48,875 nucleotides of DNA. It comes from Clostridiales bacterium (GTDB lineage: Bacteria > Bacillota > Clostridia > Christensenellales > UBA3700). The notes beneath the pieces are model-generated. The model did no database searches. It saw only the letters and a program-made list of their open reading frames with translations, and had not been told where the DNA came from. Position 1 is the first letter of the stretch. The number at the start of each line of letters is the position of its first letter. The translations under genes and the position numbers were made by a program. The stretch is from assembly GCA_015055975.1 (NCBI GenBank), contig SVHF01000012.1, positions 1 to 48,875 on the forward strand. The letters run 5' to 3'. Below are positions 1 to 7,405 of the stretch, in pieces.

Positions 1-30
1 ACTCCGGTTGAATTCCGAAGCCATGCATAA
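1..30 (+). CDS. IS3-family transposase (OrfB/DDE integrase), last nine codons only
   Basis: In frame 1 the bases read T-P-V-E-F-R-S-H-A followed by TAA at 28-30. The pattern (L)SPVE[YF]R.. a few residues before the stop is the usual C-terminal ending of the IS3/IS150 OrfB integrase catalytic domain, where the tail follows the DDE core. Only nine residues are visible, so the call rests on this motif together with the inverted-repeat-like end just downstream. It cannot be told from the window whether the element is intact or active. Confidence 0.55.
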   Translation, partial: TPVEFRSHA

Positions 31-77
31 TTTTATTTTTTATTTTTTAATCCGTCCACTTGACAGGGACCAGTTCA
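1..77 (+). mobile_element. Right end of an IS3-family insertion sequence (truncated by window edge)
   Basis: The first 30 bases encode the C-terminal tail of an IS3-type transposase. They are followed by a short T-rich stretch and then GTCCACTTGACAGGGACCAG (from position 54), whose reverse complement starts TGAACTGGTCCCTGTCAAG. IS3-family terminal inverted repeats typically start with TG and lie just downstream of the transposase stop. I infer that the element boundary is near position 77, just before the end of pnp at 114. The left end and any target duplication are outside the window. Confidence 0.6.
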
Positions 78-113
78 CAATTCCAAGCGCATAAATTATT
101 CGTTGATTTAAGA

Positions 114-2192
114 TTATAGAACTTCTTCTAGTCTTAGACCGATACCCTTATCTGTGATATCGATAACCTTAACTTTAACCTTGTCGCCAAGTTGTAGAAC
201 GTCTTCAACTTTCTCTACTCTTTCCTTCTTTAGCTTAGAGATGTGGATCATTGCGTCCTTTCCAGGAGCGATTTCTACGAATGCGCCAAATGGCATAATT
301 CTTACAACTGTTCCTGTTAACTCTTCACCAACTTCTGGATCGTTGCAGATAAGTTCGATTGTCTTTTTAGCCTTAGCGATAGCTTCTTCATCAATAGCTG
401 AGATGAATACATCACCAAAGTCGTTGATATCAATCTTAACACCTGTATCTTCGATAATCTTTGTAATTGTCTTACCACCTGAACCGATAACGTCCTTAAT
501 CTTATTTGTATCGATTGTGAACTTAACAATCTTTGGAGCCCACTTAGATAGGGTCTTTCTTGGTTCTGGGATAGCTTCAAGCATCTTACCTAAGATATAT
601 AATCTGCCCTCTTTAGCTTGAGCTAAAGCTGTACGTAAGATTTGTTCGTTGATACCCTTAATCTTAATATCCATTTGGATAGCTGTGATACCATCTTTTG
701 TACCTGTTACCTTGAAGTCCATATCGCCTAGGAAGTCTTCTAGACCTTGGATATCTGTCATAACAGCAACTTTTGATTTATCTTCGTTAGAGATAAGACC
801 CATAGCAACACCAGCAACTGGCTTCTTAATTGGAACGCCTGCATCCATTAAAGCAAGTGTTGAACCACATGTAGATGCCATTGATGTAGAACCGTTAGAT
901 GATAAAATATCTGATACCATTCTAATAGCATATGGGAATTCTTCAACTGATGGGATAACTGGTTCTAGAGCTCTTTCAGCTAATGCGCCGTGTCCGATTT
1001 CTCTTCTACCTGGGCTCTTTAGAGGCTTTGCCTCTCCAGTTGTATATCCTGGCATGTTGTATTGGTGCATATATCTCTTGCATAGATCTTCATCTAAACC
1101 TTCTAACTTTTGAACTTCAGAAATGCTTCCTAATGTACAAGTTGTTAAAGCTTGAGTTTGACCTCTTGTGAATACCGCACTACCATGAACTCTTGGAAGA
1201 ATGCCTGTTTCACACCAAATTGGTCTGATTTCTTTTAATCCTCTGCCGTCTGGTCTAACACCATCTTCAAGGATCTTCTTTCTTACCTTTGCCTTCTTCA
1301 TGGCATACATTGTTTCGTAAATATCTCTCTTTCCATCTGGATACTTTTCAGCAAAGTGTTCATAAACATCAGCGTCAAGTGCTTCTTCAGCAACTTCTCT
1401 TTCATGTCTATCGAAGTGTGTTAACACTTCATCCATCTTAGCATCGCAGTATTCCTTAACATCAGCTTCGATTTCAGGAGCTGGATGATATAGATTTGGA
1501 ACGATCTTTTCTTTACCGATTTCCTTTTGGATTGATTCAATCCAAGCAACGATCTTCTTAATTTCTTCATGTCCGAATAAGATAGCATCTACCATCTCAT
1601 CTTCAGAAAGTTCATTAGCACCAGCTTCTACCATTAAGATAGCATCCTTTGTACCTGAAAGGTTCAAAGCAAGTGTGCTCTTTTCTCTTTGAGCTGAATC
1701 TGGGTTGATAACAAATTTACCATCAACATATCCAACAACTACTGAACCTGTAGGTCCTGCAAATGGGATATCTGAAATAGATAAAGCTACGCTTGAACCG
1801 ATCATAGCATATATTTCAGGTGGAATATTTGTATCTACAGATAAACATGTAGCAATAACTGTTACATCATTGTAGAAAAATTTTGGGAATAAAGGCCTTA
1901 AAGGTCTATCAATTAATCTTGATGTTAAAATAGCCTTATCAGAAGCCTTTCCTTCTCTCTTCTTAAAGCCCCCTGGTATTTTACCAACAGCATACATCTT
2001 TTCTTCAAAATCGCAAGATAATGGGAAGAAATCTACGCCTTCTCTTTGTTCTTTAGCCATACATACGTTAACCATAACTGCAGTATCACCGCATCTTACG
2101 ATACAACTTCCGTTAGCTTGACCACAATATGCACCTGTTTCTACAGATACTTCTCTACCACCTATTGTAGTCTTGAAAATCTTCTTTTCCAT
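114..2192 (-). CDS. pnp: Polyribonucleotide nucleotidyltransferase (PNPase)
   Basis: Encodes a 692-residue 3'-to-5' phosphorolytic exoribonuclease that degrades RNA with phosphate to nucleoside diphosphates, and can add tails in reverse; it acts as a cytoplasmic trimer in mRNA decay. Visible layout: first RNase PH domain (about 10-145) with the FFxxREG-type loop (KKREGKASD), helical linker, second RNase PH domain (about 320-500) with SPGRREIGHGALAERAL and the catalytic Asp region GLEDFLGDMDFKV, then a KH domain with the GSGG loop (about 560-615) and a C-terminal S1 domain (GTVVRIMPFGAFVEIAPG). Length is normal for the family. A GGAGG sits about 10 nt upstream of the ATG. It lies downstream of rpsO, the standard rpsO-pnp arrangement, with a hairpin between them. 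Confidence 0.97.
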   Translation of the reverse strand: MEKKIFKTTIGGREVSVETGAYCGQANGSCIVRCGDTAVMVNVCMAKEQREGVDFFPLSCDFEEKMYAVGKIPGGFKKREGKASDKAILTSRLIDRPLRPLFPKFFYNDVTVIATCLSVDTNIPPEIYAMIGSSVALSISDIPFAGPTGSVVVGYVDGKFVINPDSAQREKSTLALNLSGTKDAILMVEAGANELSEDEMVDAILFGHEEIKKIVAWIESIQKEIGKEKIVPNLYHPAPEIEADVKEYCDAKMDEVLTHFDRHEREVAEEALDADVYEHFAEKYPDGKRDIYETMYAMKKAKVRKKILEDGVRPDGRGLKEIRPIWCETGILPRVHGSAVFTRGQTQALTTCTLGSISEVQKLEGLDEDLCKRYMHQYNMPGYTTGEAKPLKSPGRREIGHGALAERALEPVIPSVEEFPYAIRMVSDILSSNGSTSMASTCGSTLALMDAGVPIKKPVAGVAMGLISNEDKSKVAVMTDIQGLEDFLGDMDFKVTGTKDGITAIQMDIKIKGINEQILRTALAQAKEGRLYILGKMLEAIPEPRKTLSKWAPKIVKFTIDTNKIKDVIGSGGKTITKIIEDTGVKIDINDFGDVFISAIDEEAIAKAKKTIELICNDPEVGEELTGTVVRIMPFGAFVEIAPGKDAMIHISKLKKERVEKVEDVLQLGDKVKVKVIDITDKGIGLRLEEVL

Positions 2193-2268
2193 GTACTAAT
2201 CCTCCAATATTAGTTTTTATATAAATTAATTAATTAAGTGACTAATTCTAAAGAATTAAGATTTACAA

Positions 2269-2299
2269 AAGGGGCAAGTATTTAACTCGCCCCTTGTTG
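2269..2299 (-). terminator. Hairpin between rpsO and pnp (partial terminator or processing site)
   Basis: On the minus strand AAGGGGCGAG and CTTGCCCCTT form a 10-bp stem with one G-T wobble, followed by a short TTTTG run. It begins a few bases after the rpsO stop. The U-tract is short, so partial termination or an RNase processing site (as known in the rpsO-pnp region of other bacteria) are both possible. Confidence 0.65.
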
Positions 2300-2302
2300 T
2301 AA

Positions 2303-2566
2303 TTAGTTTCTTAATCCTAGCTTTTCAACTATAGCACGATATCTGTTGATATCTGTAGATTTTAAGTACTTTAGTAAGCTCTTTCTTTGTCCTACCATTT
2401 TGCTTAATCCACGTCTAGAATGTAAATCTTGCTTGTTAAGCTTTAAGTGCTCTGTCAAGTGTTGGATTCTTGCTGTAAGCAAAGCGATTTGTACTTCAGC
2501 TGAACCTGTGTCGTTTTCATCCTTTCCGTAAGTTGCTATAATTTCCTTTTTTGTTAATTCTTCCAT
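2303..2566 (-). CDS. rpsO: 30S ribosomal protein S15
   Basis: An 87-residue primary 16S rRNA-binding protein of the small-subunit platform. The characteristic S15 helices and motifs are present: [34 protein letters not shown] and the C-terminal [13 protein letters not shown]. An upstream in-frame start would add 12 residues, but those codons contain the AAGGAGGT Shine-Dalgarno sequence (2573-2580), and S15 proteins normally start at this Met and are 87-89 residues. I therefore use the ATG at 2564-2566. It has its own promoter and leads into pnp through the 2269-2299 hairpin. Confidence 0.97.
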   Translation of the reverse strand: MEELTKKEIIATYGKDENDTGSAEVQIALLTARIQHLTEHLKLNKQDLHSRRGLSKMVGQRKSLLKYLKSTDINRYRAIVEKLGLRN

Positions 2567-2656
2567 TTTTTTACCTCCTTCTTTGGAAAAATAATTCACC
2601 ATACACTACGCAAAACATCGGAGTTTTTGTTAAACCTAGCATAGGTAAGCACAAGT

Positions 2657-2686
2657 ATAATAACACTATTTTTTTTGGTTTCGCAA
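2657..2686 (-). promoter_or_regulatory. Probable sigma-A promoter of rpsO-pnp
   Basis: Minus strand TTGCGA (2681-2686), 18-bp spacer, TATTAT (2657-2662). This leaves an rpsO leader of about 85 nt. No hairpin terminator is seen between hemZ and this promoter, so read-through from hemZ is possible. Confidence 0.5.
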
Positions 2687-2710
2687 CTAAAAATATATAA
2701 ATAATATTAC

Positions 2711-4150
2711 TTAAGAGAAAAATGCGCGCTTTTTAGATAGAATTTCCTCAGATCTTTTTAAATAATCCTGTATTCCCTTAGGCTCTGGCAATCTTTCTAA
2801 TCTATTCTCATCCACATATAGACGCTTAGAAATGGCTCCTGCACCATTTGCAATAATTGATGTAGTTTCTTCCATAATGTCCACGTTATATATGCACGCT
2901 TTATTTTCTTTACAATAACCTACATTTTCTAAATTCCCAGATACGTGCTTTTGCTTGTACATGTAATATGGCATATATCCAGCTTTCATTATTGCTTCTC
3001 TTGCATAATCTACCATCTTAGATGGTAAATCTTGAGATGAGTTATCATAATTTTCTTCATGAAGTTTTGAACCACGCTTTAGCGCAAGCGTGTGCACAGT
3101 AATATTTTCTGGAGATAACCTTATGGCTTCATCTACAGAATACTTAAAATCTTCAAATGATTCCCCAGGAAGCATAGCAATTAAATCCATGTTTATATCA
3201 AATGGATAATTTCTAGCCATCTCAAATACCTTGTAAACTTCCTCAATTGAGTGAGATCTTCCAATTAAATCTAGTGTCTTTTGATTAAAAGACTGTGGAT
3301 TTATAGAAATTCTTGTTACATGCGCTTTGCGCATAATATCTAATTTTGTTTGAGAAATAGTATCTGGCCTTCCTGCTTCAATTGTATATTCTTTTGCCCC
3401 AAATTCTTCAAAATTAGAAGCTAGAGCTATTTTTTCAAAGTTTTCATCGTCAATTGATGTAGGCGTTCCTCCACCAATATAAACAGATTTAACCTTCAAA
3501 TTCTTAGCTTTTATTATTTCTTTTGTTACTTCAAGCTCATCAAGCACTTGTTGAGTATATGGACAAATTAGGGATTTTACATGCTTTAGCTCTGCTGCCA
3601 AGAATGAACAGTACGAACATCTTGTAACGCAAATTGGAATGTTTACAAAGACATCAACGTATGATTCATCCTTCGTATATATCCCTTCTTGGTTTTTACA
3701 AATAAGCTTAATTAAATCAAGTTTTTCTTGTGAGCAATATAACGCATCTTTAAAATATTGATCTGCATTCATGCGCCCTGAAATATCATGATAAAGCTTT
3801 GTTGGACGGATGCCAGTTAGCGATCCATATGGCAATTTCACACCCAATTTGTCTGAGATGACTTTGTAAAGAAAAGCCTTCGAATACCTCTTTTTTAGCG
3901 AATTATTGACTAAAAGGGGATTATTTACTTCTAAATTAAAGTGATTTTCATAATGCTCAAGACAATTTATGTCTAAATCGACTTTTGTCGTAAATCTTAA
4001 ATCTTCACCTTCATAAAGGTTCAATTCGATTAATTTAGCGTCTTCATCTTCACTTATTACAATATATGGATAGAAAGCTCTAACTATATCTAAATAGTCA
4101 TTTTCATATTCTGTCATATTAGTCTTGAATTTAACTTTAATTCTATCCAT
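2711..4150 (-). CDS. hemZ: HemZ-type radical SAM protein (oxygen-independent coproporphyrinogen dehydrogenase-like)
   Basis: A 479-residue radical SAM enzyme. The [4Fe-4S]-binding CxxxCxxC motif is at C174-C178-C181 (CVTRCSYC), preceded by VNIPI and followed by the SAM-contacting GGGTPT at about 226-231, the pattern of the HemN/HemZ/HemW group. The long N-terminal region (about 1-160, with GIRPTKLYHD) is the HemZ-specific domain. The family name implies oxidative decarboxylation of coproporphyrinogen III, but many clostridial HemZ proteins occur without a heme pathway, so the true substrate is uncertain. The start has AGGGA nearby. It is the last gene of the recJ-rsh-dtd-MBL-hemZ cluster, 11 nt downstream of the MBL gene. 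Confidence 0.85.
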   Translation of the reverse strand: MDRIKVKFKTNMTEYENDYLDIVRAFYPYIVISEDEDAKLIELNLYEGEDLRFTTKVDLDINCLEHYENHFNLEVNNPLLVNNSLKKRYSKAFLYKVISDKLGVKLPYGSLTGIRPTKLYHDISGRMNADQYFKDALYCSQEKLDLIKLICKNQEGIYTKDESYVDVFVNIPICVTRCSYCSFLAAELKHVKSLICPYTQQVLDELEVTKEIIKAKNLKVKSVYIGGGTPTSIDDENFEKIALASNFEEFGAKEYTIEAGRPDTISQTKLDIMRKAHVTRISINPQSFNQKTLDLIGRSHSIEEVYKVFEMARNYPFDINMDLIAMLPGESFEDFKYSVDEAIRLSPENITVHTLALKRGSKLHEENYDNSSQDLPSKMVDYAREAIMKAGYMPYYMYKQKHVSGNLENVGYCKENKACIYNVDIMEETTSIIANGAGAISKRLYVDENRLERLPEPKGIQDYLKRSEEILSKKRAFFS

Positions 4151-4161
4151 AATTCCCTACA

Positions 4162-4776
4162 CTAGTCTTGCATTATTGGATTATACATCTTCTCAAAAGA
4201 TAAATATGTTTCAAGTCCATGTCCTGGAAGAAGCGTATATTCGCCCTCAAGAGATAGTATTTTTAATATGGACGATTTAAGACTCTGAAAATCTGAATCT
4301 TCAAAATCTGTTCTTCCATAACTTTCTCTAAATATTGTATCTCCAGTAAAAATGTATTCGTCTAAAACATAACATACTCCACCTTTCGTGTGTCCTGGAG
4401 TATCTAAAACTTTAATTTTAAATCCTAAAATTTCTAACAAATCAGGCTCTTTTACAAAATAATCCACTTTAAAAGGTTCAATTTTGACCCCCAAATAAGC
4501 CGCCATTTGTTCAGGATTGGTAATATGCCATTCATCTGCTTTACTCATATATACCTTAGCTCCCATGCTTTTTAGGAAGCTTACACCACCAATATGATCA
4601 AAGTGGCCATGAGTTAGAAGCACTGCTTTTGGAGTTAATCCTTCTTGAGATAAATAGCCAGAAATTGACTTAATATCTTCATGTGGGTCAATTACAATAC
4701 ATTCTTTTGTTACTTCATTTATAACAAAATATGTACAAGTTTCTATCGCTCCGCCTATTAATCTTTTTATCTTCAT
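4162..4776 (-). CDS. MBL-fold metallo-hydrolase, GloB/hydroxyacylglutathione hydrolase-like
   Basis: A 204-residue metallo-beta-lactamase-fold hydrolase expected to bind two metal ions. The ligands are all visible: H56-x-H58-x-D60-H61 (THGHFDHIGG), H129 (TPGHT), D146 (TGDTIF) and H186 (PGHG). The size matches short single-domain GloB-like proteins that lack the C-terminal glutathione-binding domain of true glyoxalase II, so the substrate is unknown; thioesters or related metabolites are plausible. The start overlaps the dtd stop by 4 nt and has only a weak Shine-Dalgarno, so translation is probably coupled. This dtd-MBL-hemZ order recurs in clostridia. Confidence 0.85.
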   Translation of the reverse strand: MKIKRLIGGAIETCTYFVINEVTKECIVIDPHEDIKSISGYLSQEGLTPKAVLLTHGHFDHIGGVSFLKSMGAKVYMSKADEWHITNPEQMAAYLGVKIEPFKVDYFVKEPDLLEILGFKIKVLDTPGHTKGGVCYVLDEYIFTGDTIFRESYGRTDFEDSDFQSLKSSILKILSLEGEYTLLPGHGLETYLSFEKMYNPIMQD

Positions 4777-5231
4777 TGTATTTCTTGATTGTTTTTCTCG
4801 ACAATTATCATAACTGGACCATCTAGAGATGTTTCTATATGCATATGTTCGCCAAATACACCAGTTGGAACTTTTTCGCCCATTAAGTCGTTAAATACGC
4901 TCAAAGCATAATCATATAATGGTTTTGCTTCATCATAATGCAAAGCTCTTGAAAAATCTGGACGACGATTTGTAGCTGTATTTGCATATAAGGTGAAATT
5001 AGAAACCACCATTACGTGTCCATCTACATCTTTTAATGTTTTATTTGTTTTACCATTTTCGTCTCTAAATAGACGCATTTTGCAGACTCTATCTACAACA
5101 TAGTCTACAATCTTTTTATCATCGCCTTTAGTAAAGCCAATTAGGACTAAAAAGCCAGCCCCACATTCTGAAACTAACTCATCATTTACAGTTAATTTCG
5201 CATGATTAATTCTTTGAATTACAGCTCTCAT
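4773..5231 (-). CDS. dtd: D-aminoacyl-tRNA deacylase
   Basis: A 152-residue homodimeric enzyme that hydrolyses D-aminoacyl-tRNAs (and Gly-tRNA-Ala), protecting translation from D-amino acids. The N-terminus MRAVIQRINHAKLTV and the MRLFRDENGKTN region are typical of Dtd. Oddity: the normally near-invariant SQFT active-site motif reads S77-N78-F79-T80, so Gln is replaced by Asn, and the C-terminal NxGPVT motif reads S-L-D-G-P-V-M, keeping the Gly-Pro pair but losing the last Thr. Overall fold and length look intact. The start has AAAGGT upstream and overlaps the rsh stop by 4 nt. Confidence 0.93.
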   Translation of the reverse strand: MRAVIQRINHAKLTVNDELVSECGAGFLVLIGFTKGDDKKIVDYVVDRVCKMRLFRDENGKTNKTLKDVDGHVMVVSNFTLYANTATNRRPDFSRALHYDEAKPLYDYALSVFNDLMGEKVPTGVFGEHMHIETSLDGPVMIIVEKNNQEIQ

Positions 5232-7399
5232 GATTTACCTTTTGCACGCTTTACGCTGTTAACGCCTTTAATAGCCGAGAATTTATTAATTAAGTGGTCA
5301 ATTGCGCTAGCGTTTGGAATTTCAATACAAACCTTGGCAACAGCCACATTGTCGTCTTGTTTTCTTAAATCTAATGATACCAATGGATATTTCATTTCAT
5401 TGATTGCTTGAGCAATATCTACGACAAGTCCAGATCTATCATCGGCAAAGATGTCGATATATACATCGAACTTACCAGTTGAATCGCTTGGCCATTCAAC
5501 TTGAACCAATCTTTCTGGCTCAAACGCCGCAACATTTGGACAATCCTTTCTATGGATTATAACACCTCTAGATCTTGAAATGTAGCCGACGATATCATCG
5601 CCTGGCAATGCTGTACAGCATTGAGAGAATCTAACTTTCATACCTGGCATACCATTTACTAAGATTCCGCTATCTTGAGTTTTTCTTGGTCTTACTGGTT
5701 TTGCTATGATATTTTCAGGCATTGCAGTTACTCCAATATCTTTAGCCTTACATTCTAACAATCTAGATAATATTTGTTGCGCTGAGAATTCGCCATAGCC
5801 AACCATAGCGAATACATCATCGTTATCATTTAACTTATATTTTGTCTTAATATATTCTTTCCAAGATGGAAGCTTTAATAATGCTTGCATATCATAACCA
5901 CGTTGATGACAAGCACGCTCCAACATTTCGCGACCAATCTTTACGTTGTCTTCGCGTTGTTCCTTCTTAAAGAATTGCTTAATCTTAGATTTTGCAGATG
6001 GAGTTATAACAACGTTTAACCAATCTCTTGATGGACCTTTTGAAGCATTAGATGTAATTACCTCTACAACGTCGCCATTTTCCAGTTTCGTAGAAACTGG
6101 CACCATCTTTTCGTTTATCTTAATTCCTACACAGTGATTACCAACTTCCGTGTGAACATTATATGCAAAGTCAATACCTGTTGATCCTGCTGGCAAATTG
6201 AATACATCGCCCTTTGGAGTAAATACGAATACTTCATCAGAATACAAGTCTACTTTAACGTTATCTAGATATTCTTTTGTATTAGCGGCATCATTTTGTA
6301 ATTCCATAACGCCTCTAATCCAAGCAAGCTTTTTATCATCCAAAGATTGAGTCGAACTAGCAAGCCCTTGTTTATATTTCCAATGAGCCGCGATACCGTA
6401 TTCAGCTATACGATGCATTTCTTTTGTTCTAATCTGAATCTCAAATGGAGAGCCATATGAGGCAATTACGGTTGTATGTAGCGATTGATATAAATTTCCT
6501 TTAGGAACTGAAATATAGTCCTTAAAGCGCCCAGGAAGTGGCTTCCATTTAGCATGGACAGCACCTAAAACCGCATAACATTGTTTTACATCATCTACGA
6601 TGATTCTCATAGCAATCAAATCATAGATTTGTTCAAATGTTTTTCCTCTCTTTAATTTTCTGTAAATACTATAGAAATGCTTAGGTCTTCCATTTACCTC
6701 ACCTTTAATTCCAAGTTCTTTTAAAATGCCTTTTATATCTTTTGTGATACTTTCAACGAAAGCTTGTCTTTCAGTTCTAGATTGAGCAACCTTTTCAGCA
6801 ATATAGAAATAATCTTCTGGATATAAATATCTTAAACAAAGGTCTTCCAATTCACCTTTAATGCTAGCGATTCCCAATCTTGCTGCAATTGGCGCATAGA
6901 TTTCAAGAGTTTCTTTTGCGATTCTCTTTTGAGCTGCTTCATCTTTAAAAGCAAGAGTTCTCATGTTATTCAATCTATCTGCAAGTTTTATGATAATAAC
7001 ACGGATATCATTGAACATCGCAAGGAACATTCTTCTTAAGTTCTCTGCTTGTTCTTCTTCTTTTGTTTTGAAGTTAAGTTTACTTAACTTTGTAACGCCT
7101 TGAACAAGCGATAAAACTTCTTGTCCAAATTCTTCAGAAATTTCTGTATCTGTAATTTGTGTGTCTTCAATAACGTCATGTAATAGCGCTGCAATAATCG
7201 TATCTGCATCCATGCCTAAGTCTACAAGGATTGTAGCAACGCCAAGTGGGTGAATAATGTAATCCTCTCCAGATTGTCTCTTTTGTCCTTTATGGGCTGT
7301 TTTTGCAAAGAAATAAGCTCTGCGTATTTTCAACGCAGTATCTTCAAGGTAAGTATCGGCTATCTTGTTTAGAAACTCTGTTTCAATATCGATATCCAA
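5228..7399 (-). CDS. relA: Bifunctional (p)ppGpp synthetase/hydrolase (RelA/SpoT homolog, Rsh)
   Basis: A 723-residue stringent-response enzyme that makes (p)ppGpp from GTP/GDP and ATP and also degrades it. Domains in order: HD hydrolase (H50, H74-D75 in ALLHDVIEDT, then KLADRL), synthetase (about 200-340, with YSIYRKLKRG, IYDLIAMRI and PKGNLYQSLHTTV), TGS (about 390-450, VFVFTPKGDVFNLPAG), helical and zinc-finger-like region with Cys pair (FSQCCTALPGDDIVG), and a C-terminal ACT domain (about 645-720). Both catalytic domains look intact, so a bifunctional Rsh is expected. The start codon is TTG, with GGAAGGA about 9 nt upstream. It lies 6 nt after recJ, in one leftward transcription unit. Confidence 0.95.
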   Translation of the reverse strand: MDIDIETEFLNKIADTYLEDTALKIRRAYFFAKTAHKGQKRQSGEDYIIHPLGVATILVDLGMDADTIIAALLHDVIEDTQITDTEISEEFGQEVLSLVQGVTKLSKLNFKTKEEEQAENLRRMFLAMFNDIRVIIIKLADRLNNMRTLAFKDEAAQKRIAKETLEIYAPIAARLGIASIKGELEDLCLRYLYPEDYFYIAEKVAQSRTERQAFVESITKDIKGILKELGIKGEVNGRPKHFYSIYRKLKRGKTFEQIYDLIAMRIIVDDVKQCYAVLGAVHAKWKPLPGRFKDYISVPKGNLYQSLHTTVIASYGSPFEIQIRTKEMHRIAEYGIAAHWKYKQGLASSTQSLDDKKLAWIRGVMELQNDAANTKEYLDNVKVDLYSDEVFVFTPKGDVFNLPAGSTGIDFAYNVHTEVGNHCVGIKINEKMVPVSTKLENGDVVEVITSNASKGPSRDWLNVVITPSAKSKIKQFFKKEQREDNVKIGREMLERACHQRGYDMQALLKLPSWKEYIKTKYKLNDNDDVFAMVGYGEFSAQQILSRLLECKAKDIGVTAMPENIIAKPVRPRKTQDSGILVNGMPGMKVRFSQCCTALPGDDIVGYISRSRGVIIHRKDCPNVAAFEPERLVQVEWPSDSTGKFDVYIDIFADDRSGLVVDIAQAINEMKYPLVSLDLRKQDDNVAVAKVCIEIPNASAIDHLINKFSAIKGVNSVKRAKGKS

Positions 7400-7405
7400 G
7401 TTTTT

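Noticed and set aside
154..1171. Plus-strand open frames opposite pnp
   Set aside because: They are antisense shadows of a well-conserved gene, have no ribosome site and no protein-like composition.
2567..2602. Twelve extra codons at the start of rpsO
   Set aside because: The segment contains the AAGGAGGT ribosome site and S15 proteins do not have such an extension.
5228..7399. Rsh as a synthetase-only RelA
   Set aside because: HD-domain residues including H50, H74, D75 and the LADR motif are present, so hydrolase activity is expected.
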